A stretch of 24,533 nucleotides of DNA from CAZWVA01 sp964636885. Its GTDB lineage: Bacteria; Desulfobacterota_D; UBA1144; Nemesobacterales; CSP1-2. Where the stretch lies: assembly GCA_964636885.1 (NCBI GenBank), contig CAZWVA010000041.1, positions 1 through 24,533 on the forward strand. Reading direction: 5' to 3'. Position 1 is the first letter of the stretch. The number at the start of each line of letters is the position of its first letter. The notes under the pieces are model-generated. The model saw only the letters and a list, made by a program, of their open reading frames with translations, was not told the origin of the DNA and did no database searches. This document shows, piece by piece, positions 6,824 through 14,780 of this stretch. The position numbers were made by a program, and so were the translations under genes.

Positions 6824-7942
6824 ATGGCATATACAAATCCGATGGGCAAAATCCGATCTGAACTTCAAAAAGGTATGGCGCTTCCGAAATGCCGAAAGTG
6901 CGGCTGTATGAAAGAGAGCTTGGAGAGCCTGCAAACCTCGCTTTCGTCTCTTCAAGTCGAGATTTCCTCGGACTTGCTTGCAAATACCAAGCACTGGCTT
7001 AAGCAGATGGAACCGATCGAGTATGCCTGTCTGGGTTGTGAGTACTGCTTTCCGGCTGTGGCGATGAGCGTTTTTCATAAAGCCCTTCCTGAAATCGGTA
7101 AAACTCAACCGCTAAGCTGCGCCTTTGAAGTGAGTGAGCAGAACTGGCCTCCCGTTGCCGGAGAATACTATGCATTCTGCGATGGTGCAGGGTGTCCTGT
7201 TGGGGTTTCTACCCTTGCCAGCGTAGAGCTTGCAGAAAGGCTTGCCCATGTTAGGCCAATAGGGCTTTGTATCGTTGGGAAGACCGAAACAGAAAACATA
7301 GGTATTGACAAGATCGTTAAGAATACCGTGACTAACCCAACGATCCGTTTTCTCCTACTCGCAGGAAAAGATTCGAAGGGCCATCAAAGCGGTAGAACCC
7401 TTCTTGCCCTAGAGGAAAACGGTGTTGATGAAAACATGAAAGTCATCGGTTCTCCTGGCAGGCGTCCCCTTCTGAGGAATGTAACCCGTGAAGAGGTCGA
7501 AGCCTTCAGAAAGCAGGTTGAGGTTGTGGACATGATCGGGTGCGAGAATGAAGAGAGAATCGTTGAGAGGATCGAGGAACTTTCTCAGAGGTTCGGTTCT
7601 TCCTGTAGCAGTAAAGAAACCGGGCAAATAACAAGACCTGTTCGACCTCTAGAGGTTCCGATTATTCATGCAGAAGAACCCATAAAAGTCAAAATGGATA
7701 AGGCGGGCTATTTTGTGATCCTTCCTCAACCAGAAAAGCAGACTATCGTCGTAGAGCATTACTCCTACGATAACACGCTTCAACGAGTAATCGAGGGCAA
7801 GGATGCAAGAAGCATTTATTGGACGATTATTAGGAACGGCTGGGTTACGCAATTGAGTCATGCCGCTTATCTTGGTAAGGAGCTAGCGAAGGCGGAGCTG
7901 TCGATCAAGCTCGGCGTTAAATATATTCAGGATGGTGCTTAA
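6824..7942 (+). CDS. MtrA-like corrinoid protein with DUF4346-type C-terminal domain
   Basis: This 372-residue soluble protein has three parts. The N-terminus carries two cysteine clusters, CRKCGC (C23, C26, C28) and CLGCEYC (C69, C72, C75), which could bind an Fe-S cluster or zinc. Residues about 105-245 closely resemble MtrA, the cobamide-carrying subunit of methanogen methyl-tetrahydromethanopterin:coenzyme M methyltransferase: WPPVAGEYY, PVGVSTLAS, GKTETENIGIDKIVKN, NPTIRFLLLAGKDSKGHQSG and QVEVVDMI. H187 in GHQSG is a candidate cobalt ligand. Residues about 290-372 look like DUF4346. MtrA's membrane anchor is absent. I infer a bacterial corrinoid methyl-transfer or corrinoid-handling protein; substrate unknown. 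The upstream QueG-like protein may be its redox partner. Start ATG 6824 has no good Shine-Dalgarno; ATG 6842 is the alternative. Confidence 0.75.
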   Translation: MAYTNPMGKIRSELQKGMALPKCRKCGCMKESLESLQTSLSSLQVEISSDLLANTKHWLKQMEPIEYACLGCEYCFPAVAMSVFHKALPEIGKTQPLSCAFEVSEQNWPPVAGEYYAFCDGAGCPVGVSTLASVELAERLAHVRPIGLCIVGKTETENIGIDKIVKNTVTNPTIRFLLLAGKDSKGHQSGRTLLALEENGVDENMKVIGSPGRRPLLRNVTREEVEAFRKQVEVVDMIGCENEERIVERIEELSQRFGSSCSSKETGQITRPVRPLEVPIIHAEEPIKVKMDKAGYFVILPQPEKQTIVVEHYSYDNTLQRVIEGKDARSIYWTIIRNGWVTQLSHAAYLGKELAKAELSIKLGVKYIQDGA

Positions 7943-8021
7943 TTCAATGACCTTCGCCTAATAAGGCACTCCACACACTGGGAATATCGACAATATCAAC
8001 CAGCTTGCCGTATTGGAGAAT

Positions 8022-8035
8022 GCTATTGCAATAGC
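8022..8035. repeat. Perfect 14-bp palindrome GCTATTGCAATAGC
   Basis: This exact palindrome lies in the 180-nt gap before der. Its right half belongs to GCAATAGCGG (8028-8037), which recurs at 5501-5510 inside ybeY and at 5809-5818 upstream of the 4Fe-4S gene. It may be a protein-binding site or chance; it is about 88 nt before the der ATG. Confidence 0.4.
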
Positions 8036-8122
8036 GGCTATAAGCGATGGATAAACCCGGATGGTATGGTATCATCCCAAGGACTATAAACACATAGACC
8101 CCACAAAAACACAAGATCCCCT

Positions 8123-9487
8123 ATGACAAAAACAAATGAACACCTATTAAAAAGAAAGCCTATTGTCGCCATCGTGGGAAGACCAAACGTTGGGAAATCC
8201 ACCCTGTTTAATAGGCTTATAGGATGGCAAAAGGCGATTGTAGAGGACATTCCCGGCGTTACAAGGGATAGACTCTACGGGGATGTCGTATGGGAGGGGA
8301 TCGAATTCAGCCTGGTCGATACGGGCGGATTTGAACCTGAATCCGAAGAACTGTACCCATCTCTAATAAAGAGCCAGATCGATATGGCGATTAAGGAAGC
8401 CGATCTAATCCTTTTTGTCCTAGATGGAAAAACAGGCGTGATGCCCCAGGACATAGAGATCTCAAGGCTCCTAAGGAAAACGGAAAAACCCGTTATATAC
8501 ACCATAAACAAAGTAGACCATGAAAAGCACGAGATCGGCACAGTGGACTTCCATCGTTTAGGAGCAGAGAGGTTCCAGATGGTATCTGCCCTTCACGGAA
8601 GGAGAATAGACGAGCTACTCGATGTCATAGTGGAGAGCCTTCCCCACACCGGACCATCTACTAAAGAAAGAGAAGGGGATTGGATAAAGGTCGCCGTGGT
8701 AGGAAAGCCGAACGTCGGGAAATCCACACTCATAAACAGGATCCTTGGTGAGGAGAGGCTCCTTACAAGCCCGGTTCCCGGAACGACCAGGGACTCGGTC
8801 GATACTCCGCTCTATAGGGATGGAAATAGGTACGTCCTCATAGACACCGCAGGAATAAGGAGAAGATCAAAGGTCACATTCTCGGTTGAAAGGTACAGCG
8901 TGCTAAGGGCTATAAAGACGATTGAAAGAGCGGACATTGTCCTTCTTATGATAGACGCTCAGGAAGGCCCAACCCACCAGGACGCACGCCTAGCGGACCT
9001 AATACAGGATAGGGGAAAGGGGTGTATTGTCCTCGTCAACAAGTGGGACCTCGTTCCTAAGAGGATCGCAGATACAAAGGGCGTAGAAGAGACGGTAAGA
9101 AACAGGCTGAGGGCAATAGATTTTGCCCCCGTAATCCCGATCTCGGCCCTTACGGGAAAGGGAGTGGATAGGATCTTCGAATGTATAGACCTCGTTTACG
9201 GGAACTACTCAAGAAAGATCCCCACAAAACCGCTCAATAAGACACTCGAAGGGATTATAAAAACGAATCCCCCTCCTATCTATAAGGGAACGGAGATCAA
9301 GTTCTACTACATAACACAACCCATGACGAAACCACCGACCTTTGTACTCTTTACAAACAGGATAAGGGGGATACCCGAAAGCTATAAGGGTTTCTTAGAG
9401 AACAGATTAAGGGATGGGTTTAAACTGGAGGGAACACCTATAAGGTTCATATTCAGGGCGAGGAGAAAAAAGAAGCGGGATAGTTGA
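8123..9487 (+). CDS. der: GTPase Der (EngA), ribosome assembly factor
   Basis: Der is an essential cytoplasmic GTPase that helps assemble the 50S ribosomal subunit. Two tandem G domains are complete. Domain 1 has GRPNVGKST (19-27), DTGG (66-69) and NKVD (129-132). Domain 2 has GKPNVGKST (194-202), DTAG (241-244), NKWD (306-309) and SAL (341-343). The C-terminal KH-like domain (about 360-450) contains TNPPPIYKGTEIKFYYITQ. The basic tail RARRKKKR is typical. The length of 454 residues is normal. No Shine-Dalgarno precedes ATG 8123, and a TATAAA at 8085-8090 would give a leader of about 25 nt. It is flanked by the MtrA-like gene and an envelope cluster, with no obvious functional link. Confidence 0.97.
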   Translation: MTKTNEHLLKRKPIVAIVGRPNVGKSTLFNRLIGWQKAIVEDIPGVTRDRLYGDVVWEGIEFSLVDTGGFEPESEELYPSLIKSQIDMAIKEADLILFVLDGKTGVMPQDIEISRLLRKTEKPVIYTINKVDHEKHEIGTVDFHRLGAERFQMVSALHGRRIDELLDVIVESLPHTGPSTKEREGDWIKVAVVGKPNVGKSTLINRILGEERLLTSPVPGTTRDSVDTPLYRDGNRYVLIDTAGIRRRSKVTFSVERYSVLRAIKTIERADIVLLMIDAQEGPTHQDARLADLIQDRGKGCIVLVNKWDLVPKRIADTKGVEETVRNRLRAIDFAPVIPISALTGKGVDRIFECIDLVYGNYSRKIPTKPLNKTLEGIIKTNPPPIYKGTEIKFYYITQPMTKPPTFVLFTNRIRGIPESYKGFLENRLRDGFKLEGTPIRFIFRARRKKKRDS

Positions 9488-9509
9488 CCTATTTAGATAA
9501 TACCAATGC

Positions 9510-9525
9510 AATAATGAAGATTATT
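9510..9525 (+). repeat. AT-rich hairpin AATAAT-GAAG-ATTATT
   Basis: A 6-bp perfect AT stem with a 4-nt loop lies 22 nt after the der stop. It is too weak and lacks a U-tract for a classical terminator, but is the only structure between der and the next promoter. Confidence 0.25.
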
Positions 9526-9537
9526 ACTAAAGTCTAA

Positions 9538-9567
9538 TTGAACTCACCGAGTAAAACGGTTTACATA
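9538..9567 (+). promoter_or_regulatory. Probable promoter of the GT-C glycosyltransferase gene
   Basis: TTGAAC (9538-9543) is followed after 18 nt by TACATA (9562-9567), or after 17 nt by TTACAT (9561-9566). The ATG at 9576 is eight bases after TACATA, so the transcript could be leaderless, which agrees with the lack of a convincing Shine-Dalgarno. Confidence 0.45.
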
Positions 9568-9575
9568 GCAATGGG

Positions 9576-11348
9576 ATGGATGACCCAATCGCTAAAAGAA
9601 CCGGATCGTTAAGCGCATCCAACATAATATCGAATCAGAGAACCCTACTATTTGCATTCTTCACGTTTATTCTCATATACAGGCTTTACTATTTCAACTC
9701 CTTCCTTGTGCCGGATGCGGACTTCTTCGATTTTAGGGAGAAGGCCATCTCATTTATAGACCTTAAATTGCCAAGTAACCCTAAGAGCTATGAACGCCTA
9801 CCCTTCTACCCGTCGTTAATGGGTTTTCTATCCCTGGTATTACCCGGCAGAGAACCGATCCTTCTCGCTGCAGAGTTAATAAACCTAATAGGCTCCATCC
9901 TATGCCTCTTACTCGTATATCTAATCTCATCCGAGTTTATAGGGAGAAGCGCCTTCTTTGTCGTACTGCTATTTGCCTTCCATCCCCTAACCAACCATAT
10001 GACGATTCAGCCAAGGGCCGAGATGCTAACCCTTGTGTTCCTCCTCCTGGGAATCCGGCTGAGTCTCTCGGATAGATACGCCTCTTATCTATGTGCATTC
10101 CTTGCCGCCCTAACGAGATACGAGGGGACGATTCTCATACTCTCCTTATTAACGAAGGACGTTATATTCCATAGGAGGAGATCTCTTGTTATTCTGCTTG
10201 GCTTTTTATCATCATTGGGAATCATGGCCTGGCTCTATTTAAACCACAGGGCTACAGGACACCTGAATCCCTATTACAACTACTTTGGAAGCGAGATTGG
10301 AAGGGATCTGGGAGGGGAAGTCGGTTTGGCGGCGCTAAGATACGTAAAGCTAAAGGTAGCCGGATTGTTGAACTTCATTCCATCTGGTGTACCGGTAAGA
10401 AAGGCCTTTGCCGTCTTAGTACTAATCCTAGGCACAACTGGTTTTTATTCCTTCTTTAAAAGATCCTTTAAAAAAGCGCTTCCCCTCTTCTTATTCCTCT
10501 TTGGACACCTCTTAGTACACTTTATATACTTCGCCTTAGCCAAACAGCACCTCTTCCTCATCTTATGGATCTGCTATCTAACCGTTGTAGGAGGGATAAG
10601 ATATATAGCAGTGTATATAGAGCAATCGATTACGGAGCCTAAGATGTACGAACTCCAATCAAAAGCCATGTTTTATTCCCTGATCCTGGTATTAACGGCA
10701 ACCGCCCTATTCCTGGGACGTTTTAGCACCTCTGAAAGCCCTTCTATTGGGTTTTGGGTTACTTACGTCATACCCTCTATCTTCATAATCTGGTTTACCG
10801 CTATCACATACGATTCGAGTAGACTATTAGATAGGTTTTTAATAATCGTATTGATACCCGTTTTAAACTTCGTCTTAGAAAGGGATATCATACTCACACA
10901 TGAGGGCGTGACAAACGCCATATATACAAAGGCAGAGCTAAGGCTAGTTGGGGAATGGTACTCTGAGAACGTTAAAGACGGAGAAAAAATGGTAGTGACG
11001 GAACCAAGGGTTCCAGGATACTATGCCGACCTATTAAGATACACCAAAGAATCCAATATGCCCATTTCAGGACACTATTCCGATGATTATGGGAATCTTA
11101 TATTCCTAGGTGGTTTTCGCGCATCCTCACACGGATCCTTTATAAGCGAATTAAGGGATAGAGGGATAACATATGTCGTCTGGAATTCCCATCATAGAAA
11201 ATACGATGAAAACTCTTATTACTCCAGACTTGATAAGAGATTCCTAATATCGGATTTAAGAGACGGTCGAGACAGACCGAATTTTAAGCTAATAAAGACA
11301 CTGAGAGCGGGGCCTAGCTATGCTTTTATATATAGATTCGTTCCCTAA
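9576..11348 (+). CDS. Polytopic GT-C glycosyltransferase (GT39/ArnT-like)
   Basis: This 590-residue inner-membrane protein has around ten hydrophobic segments followed by a soluble C-terminal domain (about 450-590). The pattern fits GT-C enzymes that use polyprenyl-phosphate sugars on the periplasmic face. After the first membrane segment an acidic PDADFFDF (46-53) sits where these enzymes place catalytic Asp/Glu. ERLPFYP (73-79) and TRYEG (180-184) are typical of the ArnT/PMT/RgtA group. The acceptor could be lipid A, a glycan or a protein; the sequence does not say. Start ATG 9576 fits a -10 element eight bases upstream; ATG 9571 is out of frame. The next gene, a peptidoglycan enzyme, starts 39 nt later, which suggests an envelope operon. 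Confidence 0.75.
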   Translation: MDDPIAKRTGSLSASNIISNQRTLLFAFFTFILIYRLYYFNSFLVPDADFFDFREKAISFIDLKLPSNPKSYERLPFYPSLMGFLSLVLPGREPILLAAELINLIGSILCLLLVYLISSEFIGRSAFFVVLLFAFHPLTNHMTIQPRAEMLTLVFLLLGIRLSLSDRYASYLCAFLAALTRYEGTILILSLLTKDVIFHRRRSLVILLGFLSSLGIMAWLYLNHRATGHLNPYYNYFGSEIGRDLGGEVGLAALRYVKLKVAGLLNFIPSGVPVRKAFAVLVLILGTTGFYSFFKRSFKKALPLFLFLFGHLLVHFIYFALAKQHLFLILWICYLTVVGGIRYIAVYIEQSITEPKMYELQSKAMFYSLILVLTATALFLGRFSTSESPSIGFWVTYVIPSIFIIWFTAITYDSSRLLDRFLIIVLIPVLNFVLERDIILTHEGVTNAIYTKAELRLVGEWYSENVKDGEKMVVTEPRVPGYYADLLRYTKESNMPISGHYSDDYGNLIFLGGFRASSHGSFISELRDRGITYVVWNSHHRKYDENSYYSRLDKRFLISDLRDGRDRPNFKLIKTLRAGPSYAFIYRFVP

Positions 11349-11387
11349 GACGCGGATAACATCTGAAATATACTAGAAGATTAGAAC

Positions 11388-13640
11388 ATGGATGAGTCTA
11401 TAACCCAAAAGAGTCCAGAATCCAAAGGCCATCCGGTTAAACCACACCGATTTACCGATTGCCTCTTTAGACTGGCCATCGCCATACTTATTACCTCCAT
11501 CCTCATCCTGTGTGGCGGTATATACCTCTGGTATAAGACACCGAGCGTAGGATGGCTTCAAACGGTAAATCCACATATAACGGCTACGATGCGCCATCGG
11601 GAGAATGAGCGAGGTATGGAAGGGAGCACGGGACGAAGCCTCCGATGGGTTCAACTCCCTCGGATATCACCCTATTTAATCCAATCCGTCATAATAGCAG
11701 AGGATAGCGGTTTCTTTGAACACAAGGGATTCGACTGGGAATCCATCTGGAAGGCATTGGTAATCAATATTAGAAATAAACGGATCGTTATGGGCGGCTC
11801 CAGCATCACACAGCAACTCGCAAAAAACCTCTTCTGGGGGCCGCGCTCAAACCTGATTTGGAAGATAAGGGAGATGTTAATCACCTACAGGCTAGAAAGG
11901 GAACTCACCAAAGAGAGGATCCTAGAGATCTATTTAAACGTTATAGAATGGGGACCGGGGATCTACGGAGTAGAAGCGGCGGCTAAAGCCTATTTTAACA
12001 AGACGGCCTCCGAACTCAGTTTATCCGAGTCCATCCGCTTGGCTTCGGTGATACCCAATCCCCATAGCTTCTCGCCCCTGGACATTGAGAGTAAGTACAT
12101 TAAAGAGAGGTATGAGGCCATAGCCTCGGGTCTACTCCGACGGGGTTGGATCAGTAGAACCACGTATGAAAGGGTTTTAGAGGAACTATACCGTCTACAG
12201 GCATCCAAAGCCATAGAACCCCTGGTGGTTCCACCCCCTAAGGCTCCCCCAGAACTCCTCCATCCAGAATATTGGGTCTCTAAGATCCCTGAACCGGACA
12301 GGGTAATCATGACCGAATTGGAGATAGAGTCATTTAACAGGCGGGCTCTTATCATGAGCGGAGGGATAGACATCTTTGGACTTCCGGATTTCCTTTCAGG
12401 AAAGGAGGTAAGAGACAAGATCCTAGAGGTTGCGGGGCTCTCTCCCCCATTTTCATTTCCCCTAAGATACGACAGCAATAATAACCCTCTAACTGAACAC
12501 TTCTACCACAACCTCATTGACAACCTCAATCTGATCGGAATACCGGACGGGGTTCGGACAGGATACGCTCAGGTCATAAAGAACCGAACCGATGTACTCG
12601 CCTGGCCTGTGGATGAGCTTATAATGAGTAAACCGTATGACTACGAGTTTAATGCCCTCCAGCAGAGCGCAATATATATAGGAACACCGGTTGTGGTCCT
12701 CCATACATCAAAAGACGGCAATTGGGTTTTTATACGCACGGGAAACTTCGATGGCTGGGTAAAAAAAGAGGACCTGGCATGGACGACCCGTAAAGAGGCC
12801 CTTTCCTATCCCGGCCCCAGATCTCTGGTCGTTACGGCCCCTCTTGCAAGGACGGCTTTAGGAAGGGAGCTACAGATGGGGGTTCAGGTTCCAATTGTAA
12901 AAGCCTCCTCAAAAGGATACGAAGTGAAGATTCCATCACGGGGAAGCGATGGAGAACTCGTATTCATAGACGATTTCTTAAACCCGGATGGGGTTAGAGT
13001 GGGCTTTCTTCCTTACACAAAACGCAATGTCATCACGCAGGCCTTTAAACTCATAGATGGACCCTACAGTTGGGGTGGAAACAAATCCGGATGGGATTGC
13101 TCCCTATTCATTCAAGATGTCTTCAGGGTATTTGGCATAAGGCTTCCCAGAAACTCGTGGTGGCAGGTAAGGGTTGGTAAAGAGATAGCGACTTTTAACA
13201 AGAATAACATTACCAGGGACAAGCTGGATACCACCCACCTTTGGGAGCCCGGAGTAACGCTTCTTGAGATGCCGGGGCATATCATGCTATACCTAGGCAA
13301 AAAGGATGGAAAGCCGTATGCCATACACGCCCTCTGGGGTGTATCCGATAAGGATGGAAGAATCATAAAGTTTAACAGGGTAGCGGTAACGGATCTTGAA
13401 ATTGGACAGGGTGGTGAAAAGGGCTCCCTTTTAGAGAGGATAACCAACGTCCGTGGGGTTTATTTAGATCCATCAGGCCCCCTTGTAATATTTAAAGACG
13501 CTTTAAAATGGCTCTCCTCCCATCCCGTTCGCCTTGTCTCGGGATTCATCTTTATTATCATCGCCATCTGCGTGCTCACATTCGGTGTTCTCATCATATG
13601 TCGGCTTGCGGAAAAAAGAAATGGAAAGAAGCCCAAATAA
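11388..13640 (+). CDS. Fusion of GT51 peptidoglycan glycosyltransferase with SH3 and NlpC/P60 peptidase domains
   Basis: This 750-residue protein appears able both to polymerise glycan strands and to cut peptides. A membrane anchor lies at about 27-49. The GT51 domain (about 85-225) has AEDSGFFEHKGFD with catalytic E105, GGSSITQQLAKNLF (136-149), a second conserved Glu at E162 and ERILEIYLNVIEWG. From about 290 it resembles the N_NLPC_P60 / SH3b / NlpC-P60 architecture: a stabilising region (290-395), SH3-like segments (395-465 and 480-540), and an NlpC/P60 domain (545-660) with C571 in GWDCSLF, H631 in PGHIMLYLG and H647 in IHALWG. A second hydrophobic segment (718-740) is followed by a basic tail. 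No transpeptidase domain is present. Both active sites look intact and the frame is continuous. Each half is a common family, but I know of no standard family joining them. A weak TATACT lies 13 nt before ATG. Confidence 0.88.
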   Translation: MDESITQKSPESKGHPVKPHRFTDCLFRLAIAILITSILILCGGIYLWYKTPSVGWLQTVNPHITATMRHRENERGMEGSTGRSLRWVQLPRISPYLIQSVIIAEDSGFFEHKGFDWESIWKALVINIRNKRIVMGGSSITQQLAKNLFWGPRSNLIWKIREMLITYRLERELTKERILEIYLNVIEWGPGIYGVEAAAKAYFNKTASELSLSESIRLASVIPNPHSFSPLDIESKYIKERYEAIASGLLRRGWISRTTYERVLEELYRLQASKAIEPLVVPPPKAPPELLHPEYWVSKIPEPDRVIMTELEIESFNRRALIMSGGIDIFGLPDFLSGKEVRDKILEVAGLSPPFSFPLRYDSNNNPLTEHFYHNLIDNLNLIGIPDGVRTGYAQVIKNRTDVLAWPVDELIMSKPYDYEFNALQQSAIYIGTPVVVLHTSKDGNWVFIRTGNFDGWVKKEDLAWTTRKEALSYPGPRSLVVTAPLARTALGRELQMGVQVPIVKASSKGYEVKIPSRGSDGELVFIDDFLNPDGVRVGFLPYTKRNVITQAFKLIDGPYSWGGNKSGWDCSLFIQDVFRVFGIRLPRNSWWQVRVGKEIATFNKNNITRDKLDTTHLWEPGVTLLEMPGHIMLYLGKKDGKPYAIHALWGVSDKDGRIIKFNRVAVTDLEIGQGGEKGSLLERITNVRGVYLDPSGPLVIFKDALKWLSSHPVRLVSGFIFIIIAICVLTFGVLIICRLAEKRNGKKPK

Positions 13641-13688
13641 CGTTCTTGACCCCTTAAGAATTAGAAGAAAGGTTTATGGTGCTGTAAG

Positions 13689-14435
13689 ATGATATATCAA
13701 AGTAAACACAAGGGGTTCTTTCTCCTCTTTCTTGCATTGATCTTTTCTCTTTTAACCTACTTTGCCTTAGGAGGACACCCGAAAAACATCTTTAAAAATC
13801 ACCTCTCATCGAAAACGATATGTATCGACCCAGGCCACCATGTGAAGGCAGAAGGAACAGTAGGCATATCATCGGGAACCCCCGAATATCAAATAGCCCT
13901 ATTGATTTCACTCAAGTTAAAAGGGCTATTAGAAAAGAAGGGCTATAAAGTAGTAATGACAAGGGAAAAGAACCAGGTCAATATAAACAATGAGGAACGC
14001 GCAGAGATCGCAAATAGGACAAAGGCAGAGATTTTTGTCCGTATCCATGCCGATGGATCTAACGATCCGAGTGTAAACGGTATCTCCGTTCTTTACCCGG
14101 CAAATAACCGATGGACAAAAAGGATCCACCTCGAAAGCAAAAGGGCTGCCAGAATAATCCTCAATGAACTAGTGATAACCACCGGGGCCAAGAAAAGGGG
14201 GATTTTTAGCCGGGGAGATTTAATCGGTTTTAATCGGTCGAATGTGCCCGTCATTCTTATAGAGGTTGGATATTTGACAAATCCACAAGAAGATGAGTTA
14301 CTCAATAAAGAGGAGTATCAGTGGAAGGTTGCCCAGGGTATATGTAATGGGGTTTCAAGGTTCGCTAACAGGAAATGGTATCAAAAAGCCAAAGATAGGC
14401 TTTTAACTCTTTTCTTGCTTATTGATCTTGAGTAG
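13689..14435 (+). CDS. N-acetylmuramoyl-L-alanine amidase (Amidase_3, AmiC/CwlD-like)
   Basis: This zinc amidase cleaves the bond between MurNAc and the first L-Ala of the peptide stem. A signal anchor or signal peptide (about 9-28) exports it. The catalytic domain starts at TICIDPGHH. The zinc ligands are H50, E66 (TPEYQ) and H120 (VRIHADG). The catalytic Glu is E192 in LIEVGYLTN. All are present, and the 248-residue length fits a minimal enzyme without AMIN or LysM domains. It starts 48 nt after the transglycosylase/peptidase fusion, so one operon carries a glycan polymerase, a peptidase and an amidase. The short basic tail (QKAKDRLLT...) is followed by a hydrophobic end. The ATG has no good Shine-Dalgarno; TATGGT lies 8 nt upstream. 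Confidence 0.93.
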   Translation: MIYQSKHKGFFLLFLALIFSLLTYFALGGHPKNIFKNHLSSKTICIDPGHHVKAEGTVGISSGTPEYQIALLISLKLKGLLEKKGYKVVMTREKNQVNINNEERAEIANRTKAEIFVRIHADGSNDPSVNGISVLYPANNRWTKRIHLESKRAARIILNELVITTGAKKRGIFSRGDLIGFNRSNVPVILIEVGYLTNPQEDELLNKEEYQWKVAQGICNGVSRFANRKWYQKAKDRLLTLFLLIDLE

Positions 14436-14446
14436 TTAGTTCAAGA
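14426..14446 (+). repeat. Hairpin spanning the amidase stop codon
   Basis: TCTTGA (14426-14431) and TCAAGA (14441-14446) pair exactly around the stop codon. No U-tract follows, so termination by this structure alone is doubtful. Confidence 0.3.
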
Positions 14447-14780
14447 CTACCTCGGCTTTGCTTAAATAAATGAAATTTGGACTTCCTTCTATACGGATGA
14501 AGCCAACTTCGTTTGGCCTTCCATGCATCTCCTTAGATCCCATCTTAACCCCTATAACCCATAACAACTGGATTAACCTACAAAGATAAGATAGCCGTTG
14601 AGGAATACACCCCTCCTGTCTCCACAAAGAAATACCGCGTCCTAATGGTACCCAAGGTCGGGATGCTAAAGCAGATACCGTCGAGTTCGGATAGCGAGAG
14701 GGGGAATTCATATTCAAATCGAGCCCGATAAGGGGCTGGGCGATCCTATAAGGATCTATAGATGAGACACTAAGGAATAA
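14436..14780 (-). pseudogene. 345-nt gap, possibly a decayed - strand reading frame
   Basis: This is the only gap over 300 nt. No intact gene is convincing. On the - strand, coding-like stretches occur in different frames: one reads SSIDPYRIAQPLIGLDLN (about 14760-14705), a second includes RYFFVETGGVYSSTAILSL (about 14650-14590), and a third ends NEVGFIRIEGSPNFIYLSKA (before 14445). Their codon choice (AGG, ATA, GGA) resembles the neighbours. Two small hairpins are adjacent: AGCCC/GGGCT (14722-14737) and GATCC/GGATC (14742-14756). A frameshifted remnant downstream of the GT4 gene is one reading; chance openness is the other. Confidence 0.25.
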
